Of a stretch of DNA of 64,000 nucleotides, positions 54,217 through 63,474 are shown piece by piece (the stretch's first letter is position 1; each line of letters begins with the position of its first letter). Position numbers and translations under genes: made by a program. This stretch comes from Mesorhizobium sp. PAMC28654 (GTDB lineage Bacteria; Pseudomonadota; Alphaproteobacteria; Rhizobiales; Rhizobiaceae): positions 3,968,001-4,032,000 of the forward strand of contig NZ_CP085135.1 of the NCBI RefSeq assembly GCF_020616515.1. The letters run 5' to 3'. The notes beneath the pieces are model-generated. The model was not told the origin of the DNA, made no database searches, and saw nothing but the letters and a program-made list of their open reading frames with translations.

Positions 54217-56253
54217 TCAATGCGAAATACTGGTGTCACCGCGGTGCAGCAGGCGTTCGAGCTCTTGAGCATCAATGACAGGAGACAAGCAGACCTGCCC
54301 TGTGCAAAGCCAGGCGCCCGCCTTGTCGGTTGGCGGCAAGATGCCACCCGGCAATATCGGTCGATTCGCTTCCGAACCGATAGACACGACAATATCGACG
54401 CGACGTGGGTCCGGATTCCGATTCGCTACCGGAACAAGCCTTGAACCATCTGGGTTGTCGACCAGAACCAGTTTGATCGGTTCGATCGTCAATGCGCAGG
54501 CGTTGACAACGCCTGCCTGGCCATAGGCCTGGCGCGCGACGCGACCGGCCGCATGTTCAGCGATGTTCCAGGCTTTTTCCTGAAGGGCGAGATCGCCGCT
54601 GGCGGAGGACAGGCGAACCAGCGCTTCGATGATCTGGCCGGTTGCCGATTGTATGGCCTCGTCGACATCGCCCCTGATCCGGATCGGCACGTCGGTGCTG
54701 TCCGAGGCCGTCAGGTAATAGCCGGTTTTCCCTGCGTCCTGATGCCATTGGTCGAGCTGTTCGACGAAGTGGCGGGCACGATCGATATAGCTCGGTTTGC
54801 CGGTGGCTTCGTAAAGTGAAATCGCTGCGTTGGTCATCGCCGCATAGTCACTGGACATGGCGGGAAACAGCTTGCGCGCACCGAGCATCGAATGCGGCAG
54901 GCGGCCGCCCTGGCTTGCGCCGTCGATGTGAGCAAACGCTGTCTCTGCGGCTTCGACCCAGTCCGGCCGGTTGAGTGACCGTCCGGCTTCGGTAAGCGCT
55001 GCAATCATCAGGCCGTTCCAGTCGGTGAGGGTCTTGCCGTCGCGACCCGGCCTGATGCGCCCTTCCCGGGCTGCAAGAAGTTTGGCTTTGAGCGGTGCTA
55101 GGCGACCGCGATCAGTCAGGCTCTCGGTTTGCTGGGACGCGGACTGGTGGACAATCGGCTTTCCTTCCCAACTGTGCGGCCTGGAAAGTGTGAAGTATCT
55201 GAAAAAAAACGCGGAATCGTCACCGAGAACGGCTTCGATCTGGGCACGGTCCCAGGTGTAGAAGAGCCCTTCCTCGCCGTCGCTATCGGCATCGAGGCTA
55301 GCGGCAAGGGCGCCCCCCTCAACGCTCATTTCGCGCAGCAGCCAGTCGATTGTCTCTTCGATTCGTATCCGGAACAAATCGTTCCCGGTCTCGGCATAGG
55401 CCCAGTTGCACAGCCGGATCAGCTGGGCGTTGTCGTAAAGCATCTTTTCGAAATGCGGCACCAGCCATTCCGCATCGGTCGAATAGCGGCTAAGCCCGCC
55501 GCCAATATGGTCGTAGATGCCGCCGGCCAGCATACGCTCAAGGCTGACGAGGACGGCGTCGCGATGCGAGCTGTTGCCGTCCCGCAGCCACGACAGCCAG
55601 AGTGTCAGCATGAAGGGTGCGTTCGGGAATTTTGGCGCACCGCGCAGGCCGCCGAGATCCCTGTCGATCATGCCGTCGATCCCCACAGCAAGATTTGCGA
55701 GCGTATCGCGCTCGAGCGTGGCCTTTGCATGGACGCCGGCAAGCCGTGCCTCGACATGAGCGGTCAGGCCGTCAGCGCTCTGGCCGAGGCTTTCCTTCTT
55801 CTCGCGCCAGGCCTTGTCGACGGCTTCCATGACCTGGATGAAGCCCGGACGCCCATAGCGCGGCTCGCGTGGAAAATAAGTGCCGCCCCAGAACGGCTTT
55901 CCCTCCGGAGTGAGGAACATGGTCAGCGGCCATCCGCCTTGCTCGCCCATCGAGGACAGGGCGGCCATGTAGATCTGGTCGATGTCCGGACGCTCCTCGC
56001 GGTCGACCTTGATATTGACGAAGAGACGGTTCATGACCGCTGCCACGCCGTCATGTTCGAAGCTCTCGTGCGCCATGACGTGGCACCAATGGCAGGCGGC
56101 GTAGCCGATCGAGAGCAGAATGGGCCGGTTGAGCGTCCTTGCTTCCGCCAAGGACGCGGGCGACCAGGCCCGCCAATGCACGGGATTGCCGCTGTGCTGT
56201 TGCAGATAGGGGCTGGCTTCTTCGGCAAGCAGGTTCTTGGCAGGCAATGTCAC
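54217..56253 (-). CDS. Thioredoxin-domain protein of the YyaL/SSP411 family
   Basis: A 678-residue protein: an N-terminal DUF255 thioredoxin-like domain (LAEEASPYLQQHSGNPVHW, active site ACHWCHVM about residue 55, then GGWPLTMFLTPEGKPF) and a six-hairpin glycosidase-like C-terminal part. Human SPATA20 is a relative. The function is unknown; a role in protein or N-acylglucosamine processing has been proposed. The start is GTG 56253. It is convergent with rho and divergent from mnmE. Confidence 0.9.
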   Translation of the reverse strand: MTLPAKNLLAEEASPYLQQHSGNPVHWRAWSPASLAEARTLNRPILLSIGYAACHWCHVMAHESFEHDGVAAVMNRLFVNIKVDREERPDIDQIYMAALSSMGEQGGWPLTMFLTPEGKPFWGGTYFPREPRYGRPGFIQVMEAVDKAWREKKESLGQSADGLTAHVEARLAGVHAKATLERDTLANLAVGIDGMIDRDLGGLRGAPKFPNAPFMLTLWLSWLRDGNSSHRDAVLVSLERMLAGGIYDHIGGGLSRYSTDAEWLVPHFEKMLYDNAQLIRLCNWAYAETGNDLFRIRIEETIDWLLREMSVEGGALAASLDADSDGEEGLFYTWDRAQIEAVLGDDSAFFFRYFTLSRPHSWEGKPIVHQSASQQTESLTDRGRLAPLKAKLLAAREGRIRPGRDGKTLTDWNGLMIAALTEAGRSLNRPDWVEAAETAFAHIDGASQGGRLPHSMLGARKLFPAMSSDYAAMTNAAISLYEATGKPSYIDRARHFVEQLDQWHQDAGKTGYYLTASDSTDVPIRIRGDVDEAIQSATGQIIEALVRLSSASGDLALQEKAWNIAEHAAGRVARQAYGQAGVVNACALTIEPIKLVLVDNPDGSRLVPVANRNPDPRRVDIVVSIGSEANRPILPGGILPPTDKAGAWLCTGQVCLSPVIDAQELERLLHRGDTSISH

Positions 56254-56315
56254 AATGAGGCAATCCGGCAGGGTGATCGGAACATGAGGCTAGGGCGGTT
56301 CGGCAGGGTGGGCAA

Positions 56316-57650
56316 ATGATTTCAGGCGAAACGATCGTTGCGCTTTCCAGCGGGCGTCTGCCCGCGGGCGTTGCCGTTATTCGCATTTCCGGGCCAAAGA
56401 CTCGATTCGTTGTCGAAACGATTGCCGGAGGCGTGGCTAAGGACCGTATGGCGAGTTTGCGTAAACTCAGGGCGGCGGACAATGCCGTGCTCGACACCGG
56501 TCTCGTGCTGTTTTTTCCTGGTCCCGACAGCTTTACCGGCGAGGATGTGACGGAATTTCACGTCCATGGCGGGCGCGCCGTTGTGGCAAGGGTACTGGAA
56601 ACCATCACCGGCTTTGAGGGCGTAAGGCATGCCGAGCCGGGGGAATTTACCCGGCGTGCCTTTCTGAACGGCAAGCTTGACCTCGTTGAGACGGAGGCAC
56701 TGGCGGATCTTGTCAACGCGGAGACCGAAGCGCAGCGGCGCTTCGCCGTTCTCAATGCCGAGGGCGTCCAGAGCGAGCTCTATCTGAGTTGGCGTCGCCG
56801 GTTGATCCATGCGCGGGCCATGATTGAAGCCGAGATCGACTTTGCCGATGAGGATGATGTTCCTGGTTCCGTTTCGGATACGGTTTGGTCCGATGTTAAT
56901 GTGATGATTGAAGAGATCGACCGTCATGTCGCGGGATTTCGTGCAGCCGAGATCATCCGTGACGGGTTCGAGGTCGTCATCCTCGGCGCGCCGAATGCGG
57001 GAAAGTCGAGTCTCTTCAATGCGCTGGCGCGGCGCGATGCCGCTATTGTAACGGATGAGCCCGGAACGACACGAGACATTCTCGAAGTGGCGCTCGACGT
57101 CAACGGGATGAGGATAAGGGTTATCGACACCGCCGGACTGCGCGAGACGCCGGGAAAGATCGAGGCCATTGGCATCGAAAAGGCGAGGAACAGAGCTGAT
57201 GGAGCGGATCTGGTGCTCCTGCTGGAAGATATGTTTAACCCAATCGAAATCGACGGACTAGCCGTCGAAGGTCGTGTCCTGAAGGTGGGAACGAAACTCG
57301 ACCTTCTAGACGGCAAATCGCAGGTTGCGGCGCTTGGCGAAGGCTACGAAATGGCCATTTCGACCAGGGACGGAAGCGGCCTCGCGGAGTTGCTGAAGCA
57401 TATCGCGGATCTTGCCGCCGCCCAAATCAGCATGTCCGGAGACATCTTGCCGTCGCGCCTCAGGCATGTCGAACTACTCAATGAGACCAGGGGTTTTCTG
57501 GTCAGAGCAGTGAAGGGAGACGTGGCCGGCCAGGAGTTGAGGGCGGAGGAACTGCGTCTGGGAGCGGACAGGCTTGGCCGGATCGTCGGAGCGGTTGATG
57601 TAGAGGACATGCTGGACGTTATCTTCTCGCAGTTCTGCATTGGGAAATGA
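56316..57650 (+). CDS. mnmE: tRNA modification GTPase MnmE
   Basis: A 444-residue protein: N-terminal tetrahydrofolate-binding domain (TIVALSSGRLPAGVAVIRISG), a helical domain with an inserted G domain (G1 GAPNAGKSSLFNAL about residue 227, DEPGTTRD, DTAGLRETPG) and the invariant C-terminal FCIGK. With MnmG it makes the cmnm5 modification at wobble uridine 34. Its stop codon overlaps the first parS-like site. Confidence 0.96.
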   Translation: MISGETIVALSSGRLPAGVAVIRISGPKTRFVVETIAGGVAKDRMASLRKLRAADNAVLDTGLVLFFPGPDSFTGEDVTEFHVHGGRAVVARVLETITGFEGVRHAEPGEFTRRAFLNGKLDLVETEALADLVNAETEAQRRFAVLNAEGVQSELYLSWRRRLIHARAMIEAEIDFADEDDVPGSVSDTVWSDVNVMIEEIDRHVAGFRAAEIIRDGFEVVILGAPNAGKSSLFNALARRDAAIVTDEPGTTRDILEVALDVNGMRIRVIDTAGLRETPGKIEAIGIEKARNRADGADLVLLLEDMFNPIEIDGLAVEGRVLKVGTKLDLLDGKSQVAALGEGYEMAISTRDGSGLAELLKHIADLAAAQISMSGDILPSRLRHVELLNETRGFLVRAVKGDVAGQELRAEELRLGADRLGRIVGAVDVEDMLDVIFSQFCIGK

Positions 57651-57663
57651 CTCACGTGAAACA
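57648..57663. other. parS-like site 1 (variant)
   Basis: TGACTCACGTGAAACA, two mismatches (AC for TT) from TGTTTCACGTGAAACA. It overlaps the mnmE stop codon. Confidence 0.65.
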
Positions 57664-57690
57664 ATCCAGGCTCCGCGAGCCTAGCTTTGG

Positions 57691-57706
57691 TAACTCACGT
57701 GAAACA
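57691..57706. other. parS-like site 2 (variant)
   Basis: TAACTCACGTGAAACA, three mismatches from the consensus, with the same AC-for-TT change as sites 1 and 3. Confidence 0.55.
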
Positions 57707-57717
57707 ACTGTGATCGA

Positions 57718-57733
57718 TGACTCACGTGAAACA
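57718..57733. other. parS-like site 3 (variant)
   Basis: TGACTCACGTGAAACA, identical to site 1. Confidence 0.65.
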
Positions 57734-57755
57734 CGACAGGATGGTGCGGCGGGAC

Positions 57756-57771
57756 TGTTTCACGTGAAACG
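57756..57771. other. parS site 4
   Basis: TGTTTCACGTGAAACG matches 15 of 16 positions of the parS consensus. It lies in the leader of mnmG. Confidence 0.9.
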
Positions 57772-57842
57772 TGTACGGAGTTTTCTTGACAGCGCATGCC
57801 CTTGGGGACATGTGTCGGGAAAACCGAATCCGGGACAATAAG

Positions 57843-59717
57843 ATGAGCAATCACTACGATGTCGTTGTGGTGGGCGGCGGCCATGCTGGTAGCGAGGCTG
57901 CCAGCGCTGCCGCGCGCGCGGGCGCAAGAACGGCACTGGTGACATTGCGCTTCGACACCATCGGCGTCATGTCTTGCAATCCGGCTATCGGCGGTCTCGG
58001 GAAGGGTCATCTCGTTCGCGAGATCGACGCCATGGATGGCCTGATGGGCCGCGTGGCCGATGCGGCTGGAATCCAGTTTCGCTTGCTAAACCGCCGCAAA
58101 GGGCCAGCAGTCCGGGGCCCTCGGACTCAGGCCGACAGGAAGCTTTATCGCCTGGCGATGCAGGAGATGATTCGGCAACGGAACAGTCTCGATGTCGTCG
58201 AGGGTGAAGTCCTGGATTTTGAAATCAAGGACGGACGCCTGATCGCTGTTCTTCTGGCTGACGGACAAAGACTCGGCTGTGGCGCGGTGGTGCTGACGAC
58301 CGGGACCTTCCTGCGCGGGTTGATTCACATCGGCGAAAGGAAGATCGTCGCCGGTCGAATGAACGAGCAGGCCAGCGTCGGCCTGTCGGCGACCATGACA
58401 CGGGCAGGCTTTACGCTTGGACGTCTCAAGACTGGTACGCCGCCACGGCTTGATGGCCGTACCATCGATTGGTCCTCGCTGGAGAGCCAGGCCGCGGATG
58501 AAGATCCGGTGCCGTTCTCGCTGATGACCGACCGTATAGAGAACCCGCAGATCCATTGCGGTATCACGCGGACGACCATGGCCACGCACGAGCTGATCCG
58601 CGCCAATCTCGGGCGTTCCGCGATGTATTCCGGCTCCATCGAAGGGGTAGGCCCACGCTATTGCCCGTCGATCGAGGACAAGATCGTCAAGTTCGGCGAC
58701 AGGGAAGGGCATCAGATCTTCCTTGAGCCGGAGGGTCTCGATGACGACACGGTCTATCCCAACGGCATTTCGACCTCGCTGCCGGAAGACGTCCAACTCG
58801 ATATTCTCAAGACCATTCCGGGACTTGAACGCGCCGTGATGCTGCAGCCCGGCTACGCTATTGAATATGACCATGTAGACCCGCGCGAGTTGCAGCCGAC
58901 GCTGGAGACCAAGCGCATCAGCGGTCTGTTCCTGGCGGGACAGATCAACGGAACCACCGGCTATGAGGAAGCCGCGGCGCAAGGCCTGCTCGCGGGTCTC
59001 AACGCGGCGCGCCGGGCATCCGCGAGTGACCAGATCGTACTCAGCCGCACCGAGGCCTATATCGGTGTCATGGTCGACGACCTGACCAGCCGCGGTATCG
59101 CCGAGCCTTATCGCATGTTCACGTCGAGGGCTGAATTCAGGCTGTCGCTGCGTGCGGATAATGCGGACGAGCGATTGACGCCGATGGCTTTGAAGCTCGG
59201 CATTGTTTCCCGGGAGCGTACCGATCGATTCGAAGCCGTAATGAATGATCTTGCGAGGGCACGCGACCTTGCTGTTGGCATCAGCCGGACCCCGAACGAG
59301 GTGGCACGGCACGGGCTGGAGATCAACAAGGACGGCGTGCGGCGCTCCGCTTATGAACTTCTGGCATATCCGGGCGTGGATGTCGCATGGCTTGCGCGTG
59401 TCGCGCCCGAATTCGGCGCCATGGACGCCAAGACAGCGGAGCGCCTCGAAACGGAAGCGAAATATTCGGTGTATCTCGATCGACAGAAAGCGGATGTCGC
59501 CCAGATACGGCACGAGGAGTGCCGCCTGATCCCGGAAGAGCTGGAGTTTTCCGATGTTCCCGGCCTGTCGAACGAGCTTAAGCAGAAGATGCGGGTCAGG
59601 CGCCCGCGCTCCATTGCCGACGCGCAACGCATGGAAGGCATGACGCCGGCGGCGCTTGCCATCATTGTTGCCCATGTCCGCAACACCGAGAGTTCCGCGC
59701 GGAGAGTTGTTGCGTGA
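57843..59717 (+). CDS. mnmG: tRNA uridine-5-carboxymethylaminomethyl modification enzyme MnmG
   Basis: A 624-residue FAD protein: [14 protein letters not shown] at the N-terminus, [51 protein letters not shown] and [21 protein letters not shown]. It partners MnmE in wobble uridine modification. ATG 57843 gives the standard start; the frame is open to 57771. The 192-bp leader holds four parS-like sites. Its stop overlaps the rsmG start (GTGA). Confidence 0.96.
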   Translation: MSNHYDVVVVGGGHAGSEAASAAARAGARTALVTLRFDTIGVMSCNPAIGGLGKGHLVREIDAMDGLMGRVADAAGIQFRLLNRRKGPAVRGPRTQADRKLYRLAMQEMIRQRNSLDVVEGEVLDFEIKDGRLIAVLLADGQRLGCGAVVLTTGTFLRGLIHIGERKIVAGRMNEQASVGLSATMTRAGFTLGRLKTGTPPRLDGRTIDWSSLESQAADEDPVPFSLMTDRIENPQIHCGITRTTMATHELIRANLGRSAMYSGSIEGVGPRYCPSIEDKIVKFGDREGHQIFLEPEGLDDDTVYPNGISTSLPEDVQLDILKTIPGLERAVMLQPGYAIEYDHVDPRELQPTLETKRISGLFLAGQINGTTGYEEAAAQGLLAGLNAARRASASDQIVLSRTEAYIGVMVDDLTSRGIAEPYRMFTSRAEFRLSLRADNADERLTPMALKLGIVSRERTDRFEAVMNDLARARDLAVGISRTPNEVARHGLEINKDGVRRSAYELLAYPGVDVAWLARVAPEFGAMDAKTAERLETEAKYSVYLDRQKADVAQIRHEECRLIPEELEFSDVPGLSNELKQKMRVRRPRSIADAQRMEGMTPAALAIIVAHVRNTESSARRVVA

Positions 59718-60346
59718 GCAGTGCATCCTGGGTGAGCCTGCAAGAGGCGGCAGGCACGGTTTCACGTGAAACATTCGATCGTCTGGTGGCGTTCGAAGAG
59801 ATGTTCCAGAAGTGGAACCGCAGAATAAATCTCGTTGCGCCTTCGACGCTCGGTCATGTCTGGGAGCGGCACATCCTCGATAGCGCCCAGTTGGCGCGAA
59901 TCGAACCCCTGGCCACGCGATGGGTCGATCTCGGTTCGGGAGGCGGATTCCCAGGCCTCATCCTGGCATTCCTGCTTGCCGAACGGGATGGGGCCAGCAT
60001 CGATCTGGTTGAAAGCAATCGGAAAAAAGCATCGTTTCTGCAATCCGTCGTCGGGCAGTTCAATCTGCCGGCTCGCGTCGTCGCACGGCGAATCGATGAC
60101 AGCTACGAGCATGTCGCGGCGCCGCAGATCGTTACAGCCCGCGCGCTGGCCTCGCTTTCGAGCTTGCTCGACCTTTCGGCTCCCTGGCTGACAACGGGAA
60201 CGCGCGGGCTTTTCCACAAAGGCCGGGATTACCGCGCCGAGGTGGAAGAAAGCGCTCACCGCTGGGCGTTCGATCTGGTAGAACATCCGAGCATGACCGA
60301 CCCCTTGGGCGTCATCCTCGAATTGTCCGATCTCAGACCCGTCTGA
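59714..60346 (+). CDS. rsmG: 16S rRNA (guanine527-N7)-methyltransferase RsmG
   Basis: A 210-residue methyltransferase: [20 protein letters not shown], the SAM motif [11 protein letters not shown] (about residue 73) and [18 protein letters not shown]. It methylates G527 of 16S rRNA. The start is GTG 59714. Codons 15-20 contain a parS site, so the protein tolerates the encoded sequence TVSRETF. Confidence 0.94.
   Translation: MSSASWVSLQEAAGTVSRETFDRLVAFEEMFQKWNRRINLVAPSTLGHVWERHILDSAQLARIEPLATRWVDLGSGGGFPGLILAFLLAERDGASIDLVESNRKKASFLQSVVGQFNLPARVVARRIDDSYEHVAAPQIVTARALASLSSLLDLSAPWLTTGTRGLFHKGRDYRAEVEESAHRWAFDLVEHPSMTDPLGVILELSDLRPV
59758..59773. other. parS site 5, inside rsmG
   Basis: GGTTTCACGTGAAACA, 15 of 16 positions of the parS consensus, in the coding start of rsmG about 0.6 kb before parA. 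Confidence 0.9.
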
Positions 60347-60402
60347 TCTGCCCTCTCTGATCCGCTTGTGGCGACCCAAGAATGAATTTTTGGCATAGAT
60401 CC

Positions 60403-61203
60403 ATGATGAAGAACGGCCCCCGAATCATCACCGTAGCCAACCAGAAGGGCGGTGTCGGCAAGACGACCACCGCAATCAATCTGGCTACCGCGCTGGCGGC
60501 AATCGGCGAAAAGGTGCTGATCGTCGACCTCGATCCACAAGGCAATGCCAGCACCGGCCTCGGCATCGACCGCAAGGACCGCACCGTCTCGTCCTATGAC
60601 GTGCTGACAGGCGAACTGGAACTCGAGGCGGCTGCAATCCCGACGGCTGTGCCTGGCCTGTCGATCGTGCCGTCAACGCTTGATCTGCTTGGCATCGAAA
60701 TGGAAATCGCGTCGGCGCCGGATCGGGTCCTGCGGCTGCGCAATGCACTGCGTGCCGCGTCGGCTCGCTCGGCCAATTTTGGCTATGTGCTGATCGACTG
60801 TCCGCCGTCGCTCAATCTTCTAACGCTCAATTCGATGGCAGCCGCGGATTCAGTGCTTGTGCCGCTGCAATGCGAATTCTTCGCGCTTGAAGGCCTCAGC
60901 CAACTTCTGGAAACCGTCGAGCAGGTTCGCCGTTCGATCAATCCGGACCTGACCATCCAGGGCATCGTGCTGACCATGTATGACGGCCGCAACAATCTCG
61001 CCAACCAGGTTGTGCAGGATGTGCGGGCGCATATGGGCGACAAGGTTTATGAAACGATAATCCCGCGCAATGTACGCGTTTCGGAAGCGCCATCCTACGG
61101 CAAGCCGGCGATCCTCTACGATCTCAAATGTTCCGGCAGCCAGGCCTACCTTCAACTGGCCTCCGAGGTGATACGCCGGGAGCGCAAACTGCGCGCCGCT
61201 TGA
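60403..61203 (+). CDS. parA: Chromosome partitioning ATPase ParA
   Basis: A 266-residue deviant Walker ATPase: ANQKGGVGKTTTAINLA (deviant Walker A, about residues 12-28), VDLDPQGNASTGLG, LIDCPPSLNLLT and RNVRVSEAPSYGKPAI. It moves ParB-parS complexes on the nucleoid. ATG 60403 (MMKNGPRIITV) fits the family; an ATG at 60382 would add seven residues. Neither has a strong Shine-Dalgarno. Confidence 0.95.
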   Translation: MMKNGPRIITVANQKGGVGKTTTAINLATALAAIGEKVLIVDLDPQGNASTGLGIDRKDRTVSSYDVLTGELELEAAAIPTAVPGLSIVPSTLDLLGIEMEIASAPDRVLRLRNALRAASARSANFGYVLIDCPPSLNLLTLNSMAAADSVLVPLQCEFFALEGLSQLLETVEQVRRSINPDLTIQGIVLTMYDGRNNLANQVVQDVRAHMGDKVYETIIPRNVRVSEAPSYGKPAILYDLKCSGSQAYLQLASEVIRRERKLRAA

Positions 61204-61283
61204 TACCGAGGCCTGAAGGCTGAAACCGGCTTTTGGACGTAGAGCAAGAAACCGATTCGATACCGAAACGATCTGGAATGACG

Positions 61284-62165
61284 ATGAGCGAAGACCTTTC
61301 GAGAAAAAGACTGGGACGGGGACTTGCGGCACTGATCGGCGAAATCGATCGCCCGAGCGCGCCGGAAAAGCAGCATATGTCGGCGGACGGCAAGGTGCCG
61401 ATCGAGTTCCTCACGCCAAACCCGAAAAACCCGCGTCGACATTTTGGTGACGCCGAGCTGACCGACCTCGCCCAGTCGATCCGCGAACACGGCGTGGTGC
61501 AGCCGGTCGTCGCTCGGCCGTCTGCCACGCAAGCGGGCCGTTACGAGATCATCGCCGGCGAGCGGCGCTGGCGCGCGGCGCAGCGCGCCGGTCTGACCGA
61601 GATCCCGGTCATCATTCGCGATGTGAACGACCGCACGGCGCTCGAACTGGCCATCATTGAAAACGTACAGCGTACGGACCTCAACGCTGTCGAAGAGGCC
61701 CTGGGTTATCAGCAGCTCATAGACGACCACGGTTACACACAGGCCGATCTCGGCCAGGTCATCGGCAAGAGCCGCAGCCATGTCGCCAATACGCTGAGGC
61801 TTTTGAAGCTGCCGGACGTCATCCGCGACATGCTGGTCGACGGCGCCCTGTCGGCCGGCCATGCCCGCACGCTTGTAACGGCCGAGGATCCGGTGGGTCT
61901 CGCCAAGCGAATCGTCGAAGACGGCCTGTCGGTGCGCCAGGCCGAAGCGCTTGCGCAGATGCCGGCTGGCGCTTCGACAGCGCCAAAGCCGAAGGAGCCG
62001 GTGCAGAAAGATGCCAATACGCTGGCGCTGGAAAAGCTGATGTCCGACACGATCGGCATGATGGTTGCCATCGACCACAAGGAACGGGGCGGCGTGCTTC
62101 GTGTCTCCTATCGGACGCTGGAGCAGCTCGACGAGCTCTGCCGGCGTTTGAAGCAGGAACGCTAA
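61284..62165 (+). CDS. parB: Chromosome partitioning protein ParB
   Basis: A 293-residue CTPase: N-terminal LSRKRLGRGLAALIGE (ParA-activating), CTP-binding box with AGERRWRAAQRAGL (about residue 97), HTH region YTQADLGQVIGKSRSHVANT and a C-terminal dimer domain. It loads at parS and spreads as a clamp; parS sites lie 1.5-3.6 kb upstream. ATG 61284 is favoured by GGA spacing; ATG 61278 is possible. Confidence 0.95.
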   Translation: MSEDLSRKRLGRGLAALIGEIDRPSAPEKQHMSADGKVPIEFLTPNPKNPRRHFGDAELTDLAQSIREHGVVQPVVARPSATQAGRYEIIAGERRWRAAQRAGLTEIPVIIRDVNDRTALELAIIENVQRTDLNAVEEALGYQQLIDDHGYTQADLGQVIGKSRSHVANTLRLLKLPDVIRDMLVDGALSAGHARTLVTAEDPVGLAKRIVEDGLSVRQAEALAQMPAGASTAPKPKEPVQKDANTLALEKLMSDTIGMMVAIDHKERGGVLRVSYRTLEQLDELCRRLKQER

Positions 62166-62174
62166 CGACGAATA

Positions 62175-63221
62175 TCAGCCGCGCTGCGCCAGCCGGCTGC
62201 TCTCTATGGCAATGCCGAGCAGCGCCTGGCGGGCCAGCGCGACCGCAAGATCGGGGCGCCGACGGGTCTGCAGAACTGCTGTCTGCAGGCGAGCCAGGGC
62301 TCGGCCAAGCGCGTCGGTGTTCCAGCGCTCAAGCGCCTTTTCCACCAGTTTTCGCCGCGCGAAGAACACGGGCGGCCGGGCGGCTGCGACGACCGACCCG
62401 GCGTTGCGTCCGCTTGAATCCATCTGGCCGCGCATGGCCTGGATCGACTGCAATTGCCGCATGGCCGAGGAAAGCACCAGGAAGGGATGGCCCCCGGACT
62501 TGCAATGGCGGGTGAAGGCGGTGTCGAAGTCGCCGATCTTGCCTTCCAGCAGGGCATCGACGGCATCGTCGAAAGAGGCGCCGGACACATCGCCCGACGT
62601 CGCCTTGACATCGTCGATTCCGATCTCCTTCTGGCCGTGGGCGTAGAGCACGAGTTTCTCGATCTCGCCGCGTGAAGCCAGCCGGTCGCCGCCCAGATTG
62701 CGGCGCAGCGCCTGGCGGGCTTCGAGCGTCATCGACATGCCGGCTTTCTGCAACTCGCCGTCAATCACTGTATCGATATCCCTGGCCTCGTCGGCATAGC
62801 AGGGCAAGGCCATGGCATTGTCGGCTGCCTCGACAATGGCCCGCAAACCGACGCCTTTCTTGAGGTCGCCGGCCTCGATCAGGATGATGGCGTCACGTGG
62901 CGGCTCCGCGGTCAGTGCCTTGACGTCCTCGGCAAGCGCCTTCTGGCCGCTGGCATTGCGCACCCAGAGCAGGCGCCGGTCCGAAAACATCGGCACGGTT
63001 CGGGCTTCGTCGAGCAGGCGGCCCTGGTCCTGGTCGACTTCGGAACCTTCCAACCTCACTACGGAGAAAGGATCATCGAGCGAGAGGCCGGTCTTGGCGG
63101 CGAAAGCCTTGGCGCGCTCAGCGACCAGCCCGCGATCGGGACCATAGAGCAGGACAATCGAAATGCGCGAGTCCGGGCGCGCCAGCCATGAATCGACCTC
63201 GAATGCTTTCTTCTGTGCCAT
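62175..63221 (-). CDS. holA: DNA polymerase III delta subunit
   Basis: A 348-residue clamp-loader subunit: LLYGPDRGLVAERAKAFA near residue 24, LGGDRLASRGEIEKLVLYA (about residue 178) and the C-terminal helical domain. It opens the beta clamp. It is convergent with parB (9-bp gap). Confidence 0.9.
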   Translation of the reverse strand: MAQKKAFEVDSWLARPDSRISIVLLYGPDRGLVAERAKAFAAKTGLSLDDPFSVVRLEGSEVDQDQGRLLDEARTVPMFSDRRLLWVRNASGQKALAEDVKALTAEPPRDAIILIEAGDLKKGVGLRAIVEAADNAMALPCYADEARDIDTVIDGELQKAGMSMTLEARQALRRNLGGDRLASRGEIEKLVLYAHGQKEIGIDDVKATSGDVSGASFDDAVDALLEGKIGDFDTAFTRHCKSGGHPFLVLSSAMRQLQSIQAMRGQMDSSGRNAGSVVAAARPPVFFARRKLVEKALERWNTDALGRALARLQTAVLQTRRRPDLAVALARQALLGIAIESSRLAQRG

Positions 63222-63474
63222 TCCGGCTGACTAGCACGTGAGGGCCGCCGGGTGAACAAAGTCGATTGCTTAAAAGTGGCCCCAGGGGCTGCGTTGTACC
63301 TGCCTTCCGCACAACCTACCTGAATTGCATGCTCTTGCGGCGGATCAGGCAAATCATTCGCCTAATTGCGCGCGGGACCGGAAGATCGATAAGAAATTTC
63401 GCCGACATATCGTCATGTTGCCTCCGGCGCGGATGTGCAAATATCGCGCCAGGCAACCTTGGAGGAGAAGGGTC

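Noticed and set aside
57648..57771. CRISPR-like array in the mnmG leader
   Set aside because: The repeats are 14-16 bp palindromes with unequal short gaps and match parS.
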